A program made the translations under genes and the position numbers. Under the pieces are notes generated by a model. It was not told the DNA's origin and searched no databases. It was given only the letters and a program-made list of their open reading frames with translations. Below are positions 6,574 to 13,490 of a stretch of 14,907 bases of DNA, in pieces (the first letter of the stretch is position 1; every line of letters begins with the position of its first letter). The stretch comes from VRUE01 sp035556755 (GTDB lineage Bacteria > Actinomycetota > Thermoleophilia > Solirubrobacterales > 70-9). The stretch lies in contig DATMEP010000119.1 in assembly GCA_035556755.1 (NCBI GenBank), forward strand, positions 1 through 14,907. Reading direction: 5' to 3'.

Positions 6574-7522
6574 AGGCCGCCCCGACCTGGAGCGGTCGCT
6601 GCAGCAACCCGTGTTCGAGGTCCCAGGCCGCCCATTCGCGCAGGACGGCCGGGTCGAAGGGGGCGGGGTGGAGGATCGGGCGAAGGACGCGCATCTGCGC
6701 CGCCTGGTCGGCGCGGTCGAGGCCGGGCACGGAGGCGAGCAGGTCGTCGAGGGCTTCGGCGGGGTGCTCGAAGGCGAGCTCGTAGCCGCGGGCGGAGGCG
6801 GCGAGCATCGCGTCGACCAGCTCCGGGTCGCGTTCGGTCGTCTCGCGCTCGGCGACCATGACCAGCTCCGGGTAGGGCGGAGCGCCGTAGCGGTCGACCT
6901 CGAAGACCCGGATCGGGATGCCGCGGCGCCGCAGCGCGACCGCCTCGGAGTTCCAGAAGCCGGTCGCGGCGTCGACCTTGCCGGCGGCGAGCGAAGAGAC
7001 CGCATTGAAGCCGATCGTCACCCGCCGGACCAGGGCCGGGTCGCCGCCGTCGGCGCTCACCTCGGAGTCGACGACCGCTTCGTCCGAGGGAAGGCCGGTT
7101 ACGCCGACGGTGCGGCCCTCGAGGTCGCGGGGGCGGCGCACGGCTTCGCCTCCGGTGGCGCCCGCGATCACCGACGCCAGAGGTCGCTGCACGATCGGAG
7201 TCACGCCGACGAGGTCGAGGCCGCGCTCGCGGGCGATCCCGAGGTCGTGGATGTCGAGGATCGCGAAATCGACTCGCCCCGCCTCGAGCAGCTTCGGCGC
7301 GTCGGTCGATTCGCCCGGCTCGCGGATCGTCAGATCGACCCCGACATCGCGGTAGTAACCGCGCCGCTGCGCCGCGTAGATCCCGGAGTGGACCGCGTTG
7401 GGGGTGAAATCGAGCACCAGGCTCGCGCCGATCGGCGCGCCCGGTTCAGCGCCGTCCCCACCGCAGCCGGCGACACCGGCGAGCAGCAGGGCGGCCGCCA
7501 GCAGCGCGGTGCCCCATCTCAT
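6557..7522 (-). CDS. NMT1/THI5-type ABC transporter solute-binding lipoprotein
   Basis: This is a 321-residue protein with a hydrophobic leader and lipobox VAGC at 17-20, so it is membrane-anchored outside the cell. The mature protein opens with the family motif LVLDFTPNAVHSGIY (36-49) followed by AAQRRGYYRDVGVDL, characteristic of periplasmic binding proteins of the SsuA/ThiY/NMT1 group. Further family features are EAGRVDFAILDIHD, RTVGVTGLPSDEA, AAGKVDAATGFWNSEA and a C-terminal helical lobe. The DFTPNAVHSG form is closest to ThiY-type proteins that bind a thiamine pyrimidine precursor, but aliphatic sulfonate or other ligands are possible. No ABC permease or ATPase lies beside it: downstream is a convergent gene and upstream a divergent aquaporin, so it is an orphan here. 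I see no TPP riboswitch motif in its 93-base upstream region. Confidence 0.88.
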   Translation of the reverse strand: MRWGTALLAAALLLAGVAGCGGDGAEPGAPIGASLVLDFTPNAVHSGIYAAQRRGYYRDVGVDLTIREPGESTDAPKLLEAGRVDFAILDIHDLGIARERGLDLVGVTPIVQRPLASVIAGATGGEAVRRPRDLEGRTVGVTGLPSDEAVVDSEVSADGGDPALVRRVTIGFNAVSSLAAGKVDAATGFWNSEAVALRRRGIPIRVFEVDRYGAPPYPELVMVAERETTERDPELVDAMLAASARGYELAFEHPAEALDDLLASVPGLDRADQAAQMRVLRPILHPAPFDPAVLREWAAWDLEHGLLQRPLQVGAAFRLDR

Positions 7523-7546
7523 TGCAACAGGGAAAACTATTCATTC

Positions 7547-7574
7547 GCCGGTTCCGGCTACACTGCGGCCGCAG
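7547..7574. promoter_or_regulatory. Two adjacent short palindromes between divergent genes (possible operator)
   Basis: Within the 93-base divergent region there is GCCGG-TT-CCGGC at 7547-7558 and, four bases on, a perfect 12-base palindrome CTGCGGCCGCAG at 7563-7574. They lie where a regulator could control both the solute-binding protein and the aquaporin. GC-rich palindromes arise easily by chance in this genome, so confidence is low. Confidence 0.25.
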
Positions 7575-7600
7575 CATTTAGGCACTACGGGAGACATACA

Positions 7601-7607
7601 GAGGAGG
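7601..7607 (+). promoter_or_regulatory. Strong ribosome binding site fixing the aquaporin GTG start
   Basis: GAGGAGG lies eight bases before the GTG at 7616. It is the clearest Shine-Dalgarno sequence in the window and settles the start of the aquaporin gene; most other genes here lack an obvious one. Confidence 0.7.
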
Positions 7608-7615
7608 CGTAACCA

Positions 7616-8401
7616 GTGCAGGAACGAGGACTCGCGGCATATCTCGCCGAGCTGATCGGCACTTTCTTGCTGGTGTTCTTCGTCGTCAGCGTGGTCGTGC
7701 TGTTCGTGGCGACGGGAAACCAGGCGCAGTTCGGTTCCGACTTCTCCGTCGTCGGCCTCGTTCACGCCTTCCTGCTGTTCGGGCTGATCGTGATGTTCGG
7801 CGTGGTCAGCGGTGGGCACTTCAACCCGGCGGTGACCCTGGCCGCGATGGCGATCAGACGGATCGCTCCGGTCGACGGGCTGATCTACATGCTTGCCCAG
7901 CTCTCCGGTGGAGTGCTCGGCGCGCTGCTCGCCAAGGGCCTTCTGGTCGACGAGGGTCGCGCCACCAACTATGCGGCGGCTCAGGTGAGCGGGCTGCTAG
8001 CCGGCAACTTCCAGGGGATGATCGTCGAGGGGATCGGCACCTTCTGCCTGGTCCTGGTGATCCTCGCCGCGGTCTTCTCCAAGAAGAGCTTCAAGGAGTG
8101 GGCGCCGCTGGCGATCGGCACCACGCTGGGCTTCCTCGTCATGGTCGGCGGCCCGCTGACCGGCGGCTCCTTCAATCCCGCCCGCTGGTTCGGCCCGGCG
8201 CTCGTCGCAAACGAGTGGGGCGGTGTCTGGCCCTACCTGCTTGGACCGATCCTCGGCTCGCTGCTTGCCGCTGCCGTCTTCAAGTTCGTCCTCGAGCCGG
8301 GCGGCCCGGCGCCGACCGAGCCTCCGGAGCCGGTGAGGAGGGCGACCCCGGCTGCGAAACCGGCCACCCCGGCGGCAGCGAAACCCGGCGCCGCCGGCTG
8401 A
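7616..8401 (+). CDS. MIP-family aquaporin with TIP-like selectivity filter
   Basis: This is a 261-residue integral membrane channel with six hydrophobic helices and both NPA half-helices: SGGHFNPAVTLA (first Asn 70) and GGSFNPARWFGPA (second Asn 187). Counting back from the NPA boxes in the usual ungapped way gives aromatic/arginine filter residues H50 (helix 2), V175 (helix 5), G184 and R190. E. coli AqpZ has Phe, His, Thr and Arg at these places. His/Ile-or-Val/Gly/Arg is the pattern of plant TIP2-type channels that pass water and ammonia, so it is unlikely to be a strict water channel; this is inference from position. GlpF-type insertions for glycerol are absent. About 30 residues of Pro/Ala/Lys-rich tail follow the last helix. 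The GTG start is fixed by a strong ribosome site. A strong hairpin follows the stop. Confidence 0.94.
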   Translation: MQERGLAAYLAELIGTFLLVFFVVSVVVLFVATGNQAQFGSDFSVVGLVHAFLLFGLIVMFGVVSGGHFNPAVTLAAMAIRRIAPVDGLIYMLAQLSGGVLGALLAKGLLVDEGRATNYAAAQVSGLLAGNFQGMIVEGIGTFCLVLVILAAVFSKKSFKEWAPLAIGTTLGFLVMVGGPLTGGSFNPARWFGPALVANEWGGVWPYLLGPILGSLLAAAVFKFVLEPGGPAPTEPPEPVRRATPAAKPATPAAAKPGAAG

Positions 8402-8417
8402 TCCGAGCTTCCTAGAT

Positions 8418-8442
8418 CCGCCGGGCCCAGGTGGCCCGGCGG
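8418..8442 (+). terminator. Strong GC hairpin after the aquaporin gene
   Basis: A perfect 10-base stem, CCGCCGGGCC with GGCCCGGCGG, encloses the loop CAGGT, 16 bases after the aquaporin stop and 21 before the fbiC start. There is no T tract, as is common for actinobacterial terminators. It probably separates aquaporin transcription from fbiC. The octamer TAGATCCG occurs on both sides (8413-8420, overlapping the stem, and 8446-8453). Confidence 0.65.
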
Positions 8443-8463
8443 CCATAGATCCGTCCCTGTAGC

Positions 8464-10701
8464 GTGGGCGCCGTGCGTCGCGTCACCTTCTCACGCAACT
8501 ACACGCTCTCGCTATCGCGCACCTGTCAGTGCTACTGCAAGTACTGCGCGTTCGCGACGCACCGGGCGCACATCCACTCGCCCGAGGAGGTGGAGCGGCG
8601 GCTCGACGAGGCGGAACGGCGCAACGCCAAGGAGCTGCTCGTCCTGACCGGCGAGCGGCCGGAGGTCAACCCCGGGGTGGCGACAAAGCTCGCCGAGTGG
8701 GGGCACGAGGACTTCACGTCGTATGTCATCTGGGCCTGCGAACGTGCGCTCGAGCGCGGCATCCTGCCCCACACGAACATCGGCGTGCTCGATCGGGATG
8801 ACCTCGGCCGGTTGCGGGAGGTCACCGCGTCGCAGGGGTTGATGCTGGAGTCGATCTCCGAGCGGCTGATGGAAACGGTCCATGCGGGGTCGCCGACCAA
8901 GCATCCGGCGAAGCGGCTGGCGACGATCGAGGCAGCGGGCGAGCTGCGGATCCCGTTCACGACCGGGGTCCTGGTTGGCATTGGCGAGACGGAGCAGGAG
9001 CAGGTCGAATCGCTCGAAGCGATTGCCGGGCTGCATGCCGAGTACGGGCACGTCCAGGAGGTGATCCTGCAGAACTTCGTGCCGCATCCTCGGTACTACG
9101 GGCGCGAGGTTGCCGAGATCGCCGATGAGGCGGCTCTCGAGAGGTGGGGGGAGGACGGGGACCCCTCCGCCGGAGCAACAGATGGGGAGGCTCCGTCGGA
9201 GGGGTCCCCGTCCTCCCTGCCACAGTGGGCGACGCCTGTTTCGATCGAGGACATCAAGCGGCTTATCCGCGAGTGTCAAAGGCTGATGCCCGACGTTGGG
9301 GTGCAGGTTCCGCCGAACCTCAGCGACTTCTGGCCGGAGCTGGTGGAAGCTGGCGCTACCGATCTTGGGGGGCTGTCCGCCAACGGGGACCACATCTCGC
9401 CGGAGCATGCTTTTCCTAGTCCGCATCAGGTGCGGAAGGAGCTTGCTCCCAAGGGATATGCGCTGACGGAGCGGTTGTGTGTCTACCCGCAGTACATGGA
9501 TGCGGAGTGGATGGAGCAGGGGGTTCTGGACGTCATCAAGCTGAAGTACTGGAGCTTCATTCCGCGGCGTGGGTCAGGGAGGCGGCGGGACGAGACGATC
9601 GATCCTGGGTTGGCTGAGCAGGCCATAGCCAAGGGTCGCGACGGGGTCGAGCTGAGCGAGGAGGAGTTGACTGCGCTCTTTGCCGAGGTGCGGCCGGAGG
9701 TGGTCGAGGAGATGCGGGTCGCGGCCGACGAGCTGCGGGCCGAGCTGGCGGGGGACCGGGTCACCTTCGTCGTCAACCGCAACATCAACTTCACCAACAT
9801 CTGCGTGGTCGGCTGCGCCTTCTGCGGTTTCGGCCAGGGGCGGCGCTCCCCCGACGCGTACGAGGTCTCCGAGGAGGAGTTCGCCGAGCGGATTCGGGAA
9901 GCGGTCGAGTTCGGGGCGACCGAGATCTGCATGCAGGGCGGCATCCATCCCGACCTGACCCTGGAGGAGTACGGCAGGTGGCTGCGGCTGGCAAAGGACG
10001 TGGCGCCGCAGCTGCACCTGCACGCCTACTCGCCGATGGAGGTCCACTACATGTGCGAGCGCTCAGGCAAGGGGCCGGATGAGGTCTTCGAGTACCTGCG
10101 CGAGTGCGGGCTCGGCTCGACCCCGGGGACCGCCGCGGAGGTGCTAGACGACGGGGTCCGTCAGCGGATCTCGCCGAACAAGCTGCCGGTCGAGCGCTGG
10201 GTCGAGATCATCGAGGCGTCGCACCGCGCCGGCCTGCGCTCGACCTCGACCGTGATGTTCGGCCACATCGAGGAGCCGCGCGAGCTGGCCCGACACATGC
10301 GGATCGTGCGTGCTCTGCAGGAGCGGACCGGCGGCATCACCGAGTTCGTGCCGCTCAGCTTCATCCCCTTCAACACGCTGCTTGGCCGCACCCACGGCGT
10401 CGAGGAGATCTCCGCCGAGGAGAACCTCAAGCACACCGCCGCCTTCCGCCTGGCGCTGGGCAGGACGATCCCCAACCTTCAGGCGAGCTGGGTGAAGATG
10501 GGCCTCGACGCCGCCACCGAGGCGCTGCGCTGGGGCGTCAACGACCTCGGCGGCACTTTGATGGAGGAGAACATCTCGCGGATGGCCGGTTCGCAGCATG
10601 GCGTGAGGCTGGAGCCGGAGCAGCTGATCGGCGCCGCCCGGGCGGCGGGCCGCATACCCGCTCAGCGGACGACGCTCTACGACATTGTCGAGACCTACTA
10701 A
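8464..10701 (+). CDS. fbiC: Fo synthase, CofG/CofH fusion (FbiC)
   Basis: FbiC makes Fo (7,8-didemethyl-8-hydroxy-5-deazariboflavin), the chromophore of coenzyme F420, from tyrosine and a ribityl-uracil using two radical SAM centres. The 745-residue product has the CofG-like half first, with CX3CX2C at C21, C25 and C28, then VPPNLSDFWPELVEAGATDLGG, and the CofH-like half with C447, C451 and C454 in NICVVGCAFCGF after the conserved VVNRNINFTN. The length is somewhat below that of mycobacterial FbiC but fits a complete two-domain enzyme. Two oddities: residues about 229-252 (GEDGDPSAG...SEGSPSSL) are encoded by a long perfect palindrome, and codon choice in part of the CofG half is clearly less GC-biased than in the CofH half. 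The start is uncertain between GTG 8464 and GTG 8473; neither has a clear ribosome site. The rest of the F420 pathway lies 2 kb downstream on the other strand. Confidence 0.93.
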   Translation: MGAVRRVTFSRNYTLSLSRTCQCYCKYCAFATHRAHIHSPEEVERRLDEAERRNAKELLVLTGERPEVNPGVATKLAEWGHEDFTSYVIWACERALERGILPHTNIGVLDRDDLGRLREVTASQGLMLESISERLMETVHAGSPTKHPAKRLATIEAAGELRIPFTTGVLVGIGETEQEQVESLEAIAGLHAEYGHVQEVILQNFVPHPRYYGREVAEIADEAALERWGEDGDPSAGATDGEAPSEGSPSSLPQWATPVSIEDIKRLIRECQRLMPDVGVQVPPNLSDFWPELVEAGATDLGGLSANGDHISPEHAFPSPHQVRKELAPKGYALTERLCVYPQYMDAEWMEQGVLDVIKLKYWSFIPRRGSGRRRDETIDPGLAEQAIAKGRDGVELSEEELTALFAEVRPEVVEEMRVAADELRAELAGDRVTFVVNRNINFTNICVVGCAFCGFGQGRRSPDAYEVSEEEFAERIREAVEFGATEICMQGGIHPDLTLEEYGRWLRLAKDVAPQLHLHAYSPMEVHYMCERSGKGPDEVFEYLRECGLGSTPGTAAEVLDDGVRQRISPNKLPVERWVEIIEASHRAGLRSTSTVMFGHIEEPRELARHMRIVRALQERTGGITEFVPLSFIPFNTLLGRTHGVEEISAEENLKHTAAFRLALGRTIPNLQASWVKMGLDAATEALRWGVNDLGGTLMEENISRMAGSQHGVRLEPEQLIGAARAAGRIPAQRTTLYDIVETY
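9149..9217. repeat. In-frame 69-base palindromic element inside fbiC
   Basis: Two 28-base arms, 9149-9176 and 9190-9217, are reverse complements at 27 of 28 positions (the mismatch pairs C9170 with T9196), around a 13-base loop. Each arm carries its own GGGGACCCC mini-palindrome. The total length, 69 bases, is exactly 23 codons, so the reading frame is kept, and the encoded stretch is Gly/Ser/Pro/Asp/Glu-rich with no resemblance to the flanking CofG sequence. This is the behaviour expected of a small palindromic mobile repeat inserted in a surface loop. No second copy lies in the window. Confidence 0.75.
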
Positions 10702-10788
10702 GCGCGGTATCGTGGTCCGATCGCTGTCCGCTCGTCAGCAGGGGGAGGGTTTCCCGGACTCGCGATCTTCTCGCTGATCGTTCTCCTC

Positions 10789-11718
10789 GTGCTGCTCGCG
10801 AGCGTGGCGATGCTCAGCCTGCGGCCCTGGGAGTCGGACACGATGGCCCCGCACGTGTGGGTCTCGCCGGAGGCCGGGATCGGGCTGGACGACTCGATCG
10901 CGTTGCCTCCCGCTGGGCGGCCACTCGACGTCGCTGCTGCCCAGGTCGCCGGCGGTGGGGACGCGACCACGGTGAGTAAGGGGGCGGTGGTCCTCAGCGA
11001 CGTGTCGGCACCGGTGCTCGCTGTCTCTCAGGCTCAGCCCGTGAGCACGCCGAAGCTCGTGCCCGTGCCGACCCGTCCGCCCGCGGCGCCTCAGGCGCCC
11101 CCACCGCCGCCATCCGAGCCGGTCATCGTCGCGCCGGAGCCGCAGCCGGTCGCCGCACCCGTCTCCGTGCCGGTGGTCCTGCCGGCGCCGCTGCCACCAG
11201 TCGTCGGCAGCGACGGCGGGCCGGTCGAAGTCGGCGCGGTCCAGATAGGCGAGGGCGACGAATACGCCCTCGCCTTCTACTTCTACCTCGAAGAGATGGC
11301 CTTCGCAGAGCCGGGCACCGACAACCTGATCGTGCGGTTCGCGAGCGATGCGAGCGATGCGCGGAGCTTCGACCTGCAGCTCTGGGAAGACCCGGACCTC
11401 GGTCTCCTCAGCCGCGGCCTCTGGTCGAGCGGCGAAGCGGTCGGCGGCAATCGCTTCCTGGCTCCGGTGGCGGAAGAGGTCTGGCATGACGCGATCGTCC
11501 ACTTCAAGGCCTCCGCTCAGGGCGCCGGCTTCTACGAGATCTACGTCGACGGCCAGCTCGTCGACGCCCGCACCGGGGTGAGCCTGATCGCTCCGGACAG
11601 CAGCTACGCGCAGATCGAGGTCGGTCTCTTCCGCGATGGCGCCCCTGTGACGGGAACCTCTGAAATTCGCATCGACGAAGCGAGGCTCGGCGAGTCGCTG
11701 GAGTCCGTCCTGCCCTAG
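10789..11718 (+). CDS. Membrane-anchored lectin-like (LamG/polysaccharide-lyase-fold) protein, 5' end uncertain
   Basis: From GTG 10789 the product has 309 residues: the end of a hydrophobic helix (LLASVAML), a low-complexity Ala/Val/Pro linker that is strongly proline-rich at about 85-138 (APQAPPPPPSEP and similar), and a beta-rich C-terminal domain (about 145-305). That domain contains YALAFYFYL, SFDLQLWED and WHDAIVHFKAS...YEIYVDGQLV, the pattern of concanavalin A/LamG folds of the polysaccharide-lyase type. No catalytic residues are assignable, so carbohydrate binding at the cell surface is the better guess. The start is doubtful: in-frame sequence upstream (10741-10788) extends the helix with FPGLAIFSLIVLL but has no start codon back to the fbiC stop, whereas GTG 10712 in another frame would supply a basic N-terminus if one G were added to the run at 10741-10745. 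A frameshifted gene or sequencing error is therefore possible. Confidence 0.65.
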   Translation: MLLASVAMLSLRPWESDTMAPHVWVSPEAGIGLDDSIALPPAGRPLDVAAAQVAGGGDATTVSKGAVVLSDVSAPVLAVSQAQPVSTPKLVPVPTRPPAAPQAPPPPPSEPVIVAPEPQPVAAPVSVPVVLPAPLPPVVGSDGGPVEVGAVQIGEGDEYALAFYFYLEEMAFAEPGTDNLIVRFASDASDARSFDLQLWEDPDLGLLSRGLWSSGEAVGGNRFLAPVAEEVWHDAIVHFKASAQGAGFYEIYVDGQLVDARTGVSLIAPDSSYAQIEVGLFRDGAPVTGTSEIRIDEARLGESLESVLP

Positions 11719-11723
11719 CCCCG

Positions 11724-12722
11724 ATGCGGGCGATGGTCCTCGTGCGGCAGCGGGAGCTTCTGCGGCCCGCCGAGCTGCCCGATCCGCAGCCCGAGCCCGG
11801 CCAGGTGCTGATTGCGGTCTCCGCCTGCGGCGTCTGCCGCACCGACCTCCACATCGTCGACGGAGAGCTGAGCGAGCCGAAGCTGCCGCTCGTCCCCGGT
11901 CACCAGATCGTCGGCAGGGTCGCCGGCGCGGGGGAGGGGGCGGAGCGGTTCTCGCTCCGTGACCGGGTCGGCGTCCCCTGGCTGGGCTGGACCTGCGGCG
12001 AGTGCCGTTATTGCCTCAGCGGGCGCGAGAACCTCTGCGACCGCCCCCGCTTCACCGGCTACGACCTCGACGGCGGGTACGCGGAGCTGGCGGTCGCCGA
12101 CGAGCGCTTCTGCTTCCCGCTTCCCGAGGTCCTGTCTGACGTGGAGACGGCGCCGCTGCTCTGTGCCGGTCTGATCGGCTACCGGGCGCTGCGCCTGGTC
12201 GGTGACGCCGAGCGGATCGGCTTCTACGGTTTCGGCGCCTCCGCCCACATCCTCTGCCAGGTCGCCGTCCACCAGGGCCGGCGCGTCTTCGTATTCACCC
12301 GCGAGGGCGATGCCGACGGGCAGGAGTTCGCCCGCGGCCTCGGCGCCGAGTGGGCTGGCTCCTCCGGGGAGCGCCCTCCCGAGGAGCTCGACGGCGCGAT
12401 CGTCTTTGCTCCGGTCGGCGCCCTGATGCCCGCGGCGCTGCGGGTCAGCGCCAAGGGAGCGCGGGTGATCAGCGCCGGCATCCACATGAGCGACATCCCC
12501 GCCTTCCCCTACGAGATCCTCTGGGGCGAGCGCAGCGTCGGCTCGGTCGCAAACCTGACTCGGCGCGACGGGGAGGAGTTCCTCGAGCTGGCATCGCGCC
12601 TGCCGGTGCGCACCGAGGTCGAGGTTCACCCGCTCACGAGGGCCAACGAGGCGCTTGACTCGATCCGCAGCGGCCGCCTCCGCGGTGCCGCCGTGCTCGA
12701 CGTCGCCGGTTCGGCCGGCTAG
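11724..12722 (+). CDS. Zinc-dependent alcohol dehydrogenase, medium-chain family
   Basis: This is a 332-residue medium-chain dehydrogenase expected to oxidise or reduce alcohols and aldehydes with NAD(P). The catalytic zinc ligands are C38 (ACGVCRTDLH), H60 (VPGHQIVG) and C147 (LLCAGLIGYRAL). The structural zinc lobe has C91, C94, C97 and C105 in TCGECRYCLSGRENLC. The nucleotide-binding loop is GFGASA at 169-174. The overall pattern matches a bacterial subfamily that shares CRTDLHIVDGEL and VGVPWLG. One oddity is Gln61 after the zinc histidine, where most relatives have Glu (GHE). It starts five bases after the lectin-like gene and ends with a four-base tail-to-tail overlap with cofE. It lies between F420 genes but uses nicotinamide cofactor by its fold, so a direct role in F420 chemistry is not implied. 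Confidence 0.9.
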   Translation: MRAMVLVRQRELLRPAELPDPQPEPGQVLIAVSACGVCRTDLHIVDGELSEPKLPLVPGHQIVGRVAGAGEGAERFSLRDRVGVPWLGWTCGECRYCLSGRENLCDRPRFTGYDLDGGYAELAVADERFCFPLPEVLSDVETAPLLCAGLIGYRALRLVGDAERIGFYGFGASAHILCQVAVHQGRRVFVFTREGDADGQEFARGLGAEWAGSSGERPPEELDGAIVFAPVGALMPAALRVSAKGARVISAGIHMSDIPAFPYEILWGERSVGSVANLTRRDGEEFLELASRLPVRTEVEVHPLTRANEALDSIRSGRLRGAAVLDVAGSAG

Positions 12723-13474
12723 CGGAAGAGGTCCTCGTTCGGCGGGCGGCGCAGCGCGATCGCGCCGGGGCCGTCCTCGGCGGTGACGAAGCGGTCGAGG
12801 CCGCGCACGATCGCGACGGGGACGCGGCTCGTCTTGTCGCGGACCAGGTCGGCGGCCGCCGCCGCCTGGTCGGCGACCGCGATCAGGGTCGCTTCCAGCT
12901 CGCGCCCCTCGGCGTCGGTGCGGCCGCGCCAGTCGTCGAGCGGGGCGATCCCGGCGCAACCGATCGCCACCTCGGCCTGGCCGAGCCGCCAGGCGCGGCC
13001 GAAGCTGTCGGAGACGATCGTGGCGACGGTCCTGCCGGCTGCGGCCTGGATCTCGGCGCGGATCCGGCGGGCCGAGGCGTCGGGGTCTTCGGGCAGCAGC
13101 GAGACCGTCCCGGGCTCGGGCAGGTTGGAGCTGTCGACCCCGGCGTTGGCGCAGACGAAGCCGTGGTGGGTCTCGACGATCAGCGCGCCGCGCTCGGCGC
13201 GCAGCACCTCGCGGCTCTCTTCGAGGATCAGCTCGACCAGATTGGGCTCCTTGCCGAGCAGCGCGGCAAGGCGGCGTGCCTCGGCGCTGGGGATCGCCGA
13301 GGAGAGCCGGCGCACCCGTCCCTCCGCCTTCGAAACCACCTTCTGCGAGACGACGACGACGTCGCCGTCGAGGATCTCGGCGCGGGTGGCGATCTCGTCC
13401 CCGACCGAGGCGCCTTCGGCGAACTCGGGCAGGTCGGCGACGGGGATGACGCGCAGTCCACCGGCGTCGCTCAT
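12719..13474 (-). CDS. cofE: Coenzyme F420-0:L-glutamate ligase CofE
   Basis: CofE adds glutamate residues to F420-0 using GTP and divalent metal, giving the polyglutamylated tail of F420. The 251-residue product carries the family blocks DGDVVVVSQKVVSKAEGR (36-53), ETHHGFVCANAGVDSSN (101-117), SDSFGRAWRLGQAEVAIG (155-172) and IAPLDDWRGRTDAEGRELE (176-194). The length corresponds to a stand-alone ligase as in archaea; the C-terminal FMN nitroreductase domain of mycobacterial FbiB, which reduces dehydro-F420-0, is absent and no such gene is seen in the window. It is the third gene of the cofD-cofC-cofE set, 16 bases after cofC, with GGAG-type sequence a few bases before the ATG. Its 3' end overlaps the convergent dehydrogenase gene by four bases. 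Confidence 0.95.
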   Translation of the reverse strand: MSDAGGLRVIPVADLPEFAEGASVGDEIATRAEILDGDVVVVSQKVVSKAEGRVRRLSSAIPSAEARRLAALLGKEPNLVELILEESREVLRAERGALIVETHHGFVCANAGVDSSNLPEPGTVSLLPEDPDASARRIRAEIQAAAGRTVATIVSDSFGRAWRLGQAEVAIGCAGIAPLDDWRGRTDAEGRELEATLIAVADQAAAAADLVRDKTSRVPVAIVRGLDRFVTAEDGPGAIALRRPPNEDLFR

Positions 13475-13490
13475 GACGCGGCTCCGCGCC

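Noticed and set aside
7577..7583. TTTAGGC before the aquaporin gene as a second metal box
   Set aside because: Only one half-site is present; the expected CTAAA half 11 bases away is missing.
7523..7615. TPP riboswitch upstream of the THI5-like gene
   Set aside because: The 93-base region shows none of the conserved CTGAGA or ACCTGA-type segments and is short for this riboswitch plus an expression platform.
11339..11358. Tandem GCGAGCGAT repeat in the lectin-like gene
   Set aside because: Two copies of a nine-base unit encoding ASDASD are minor and without clear meaning.
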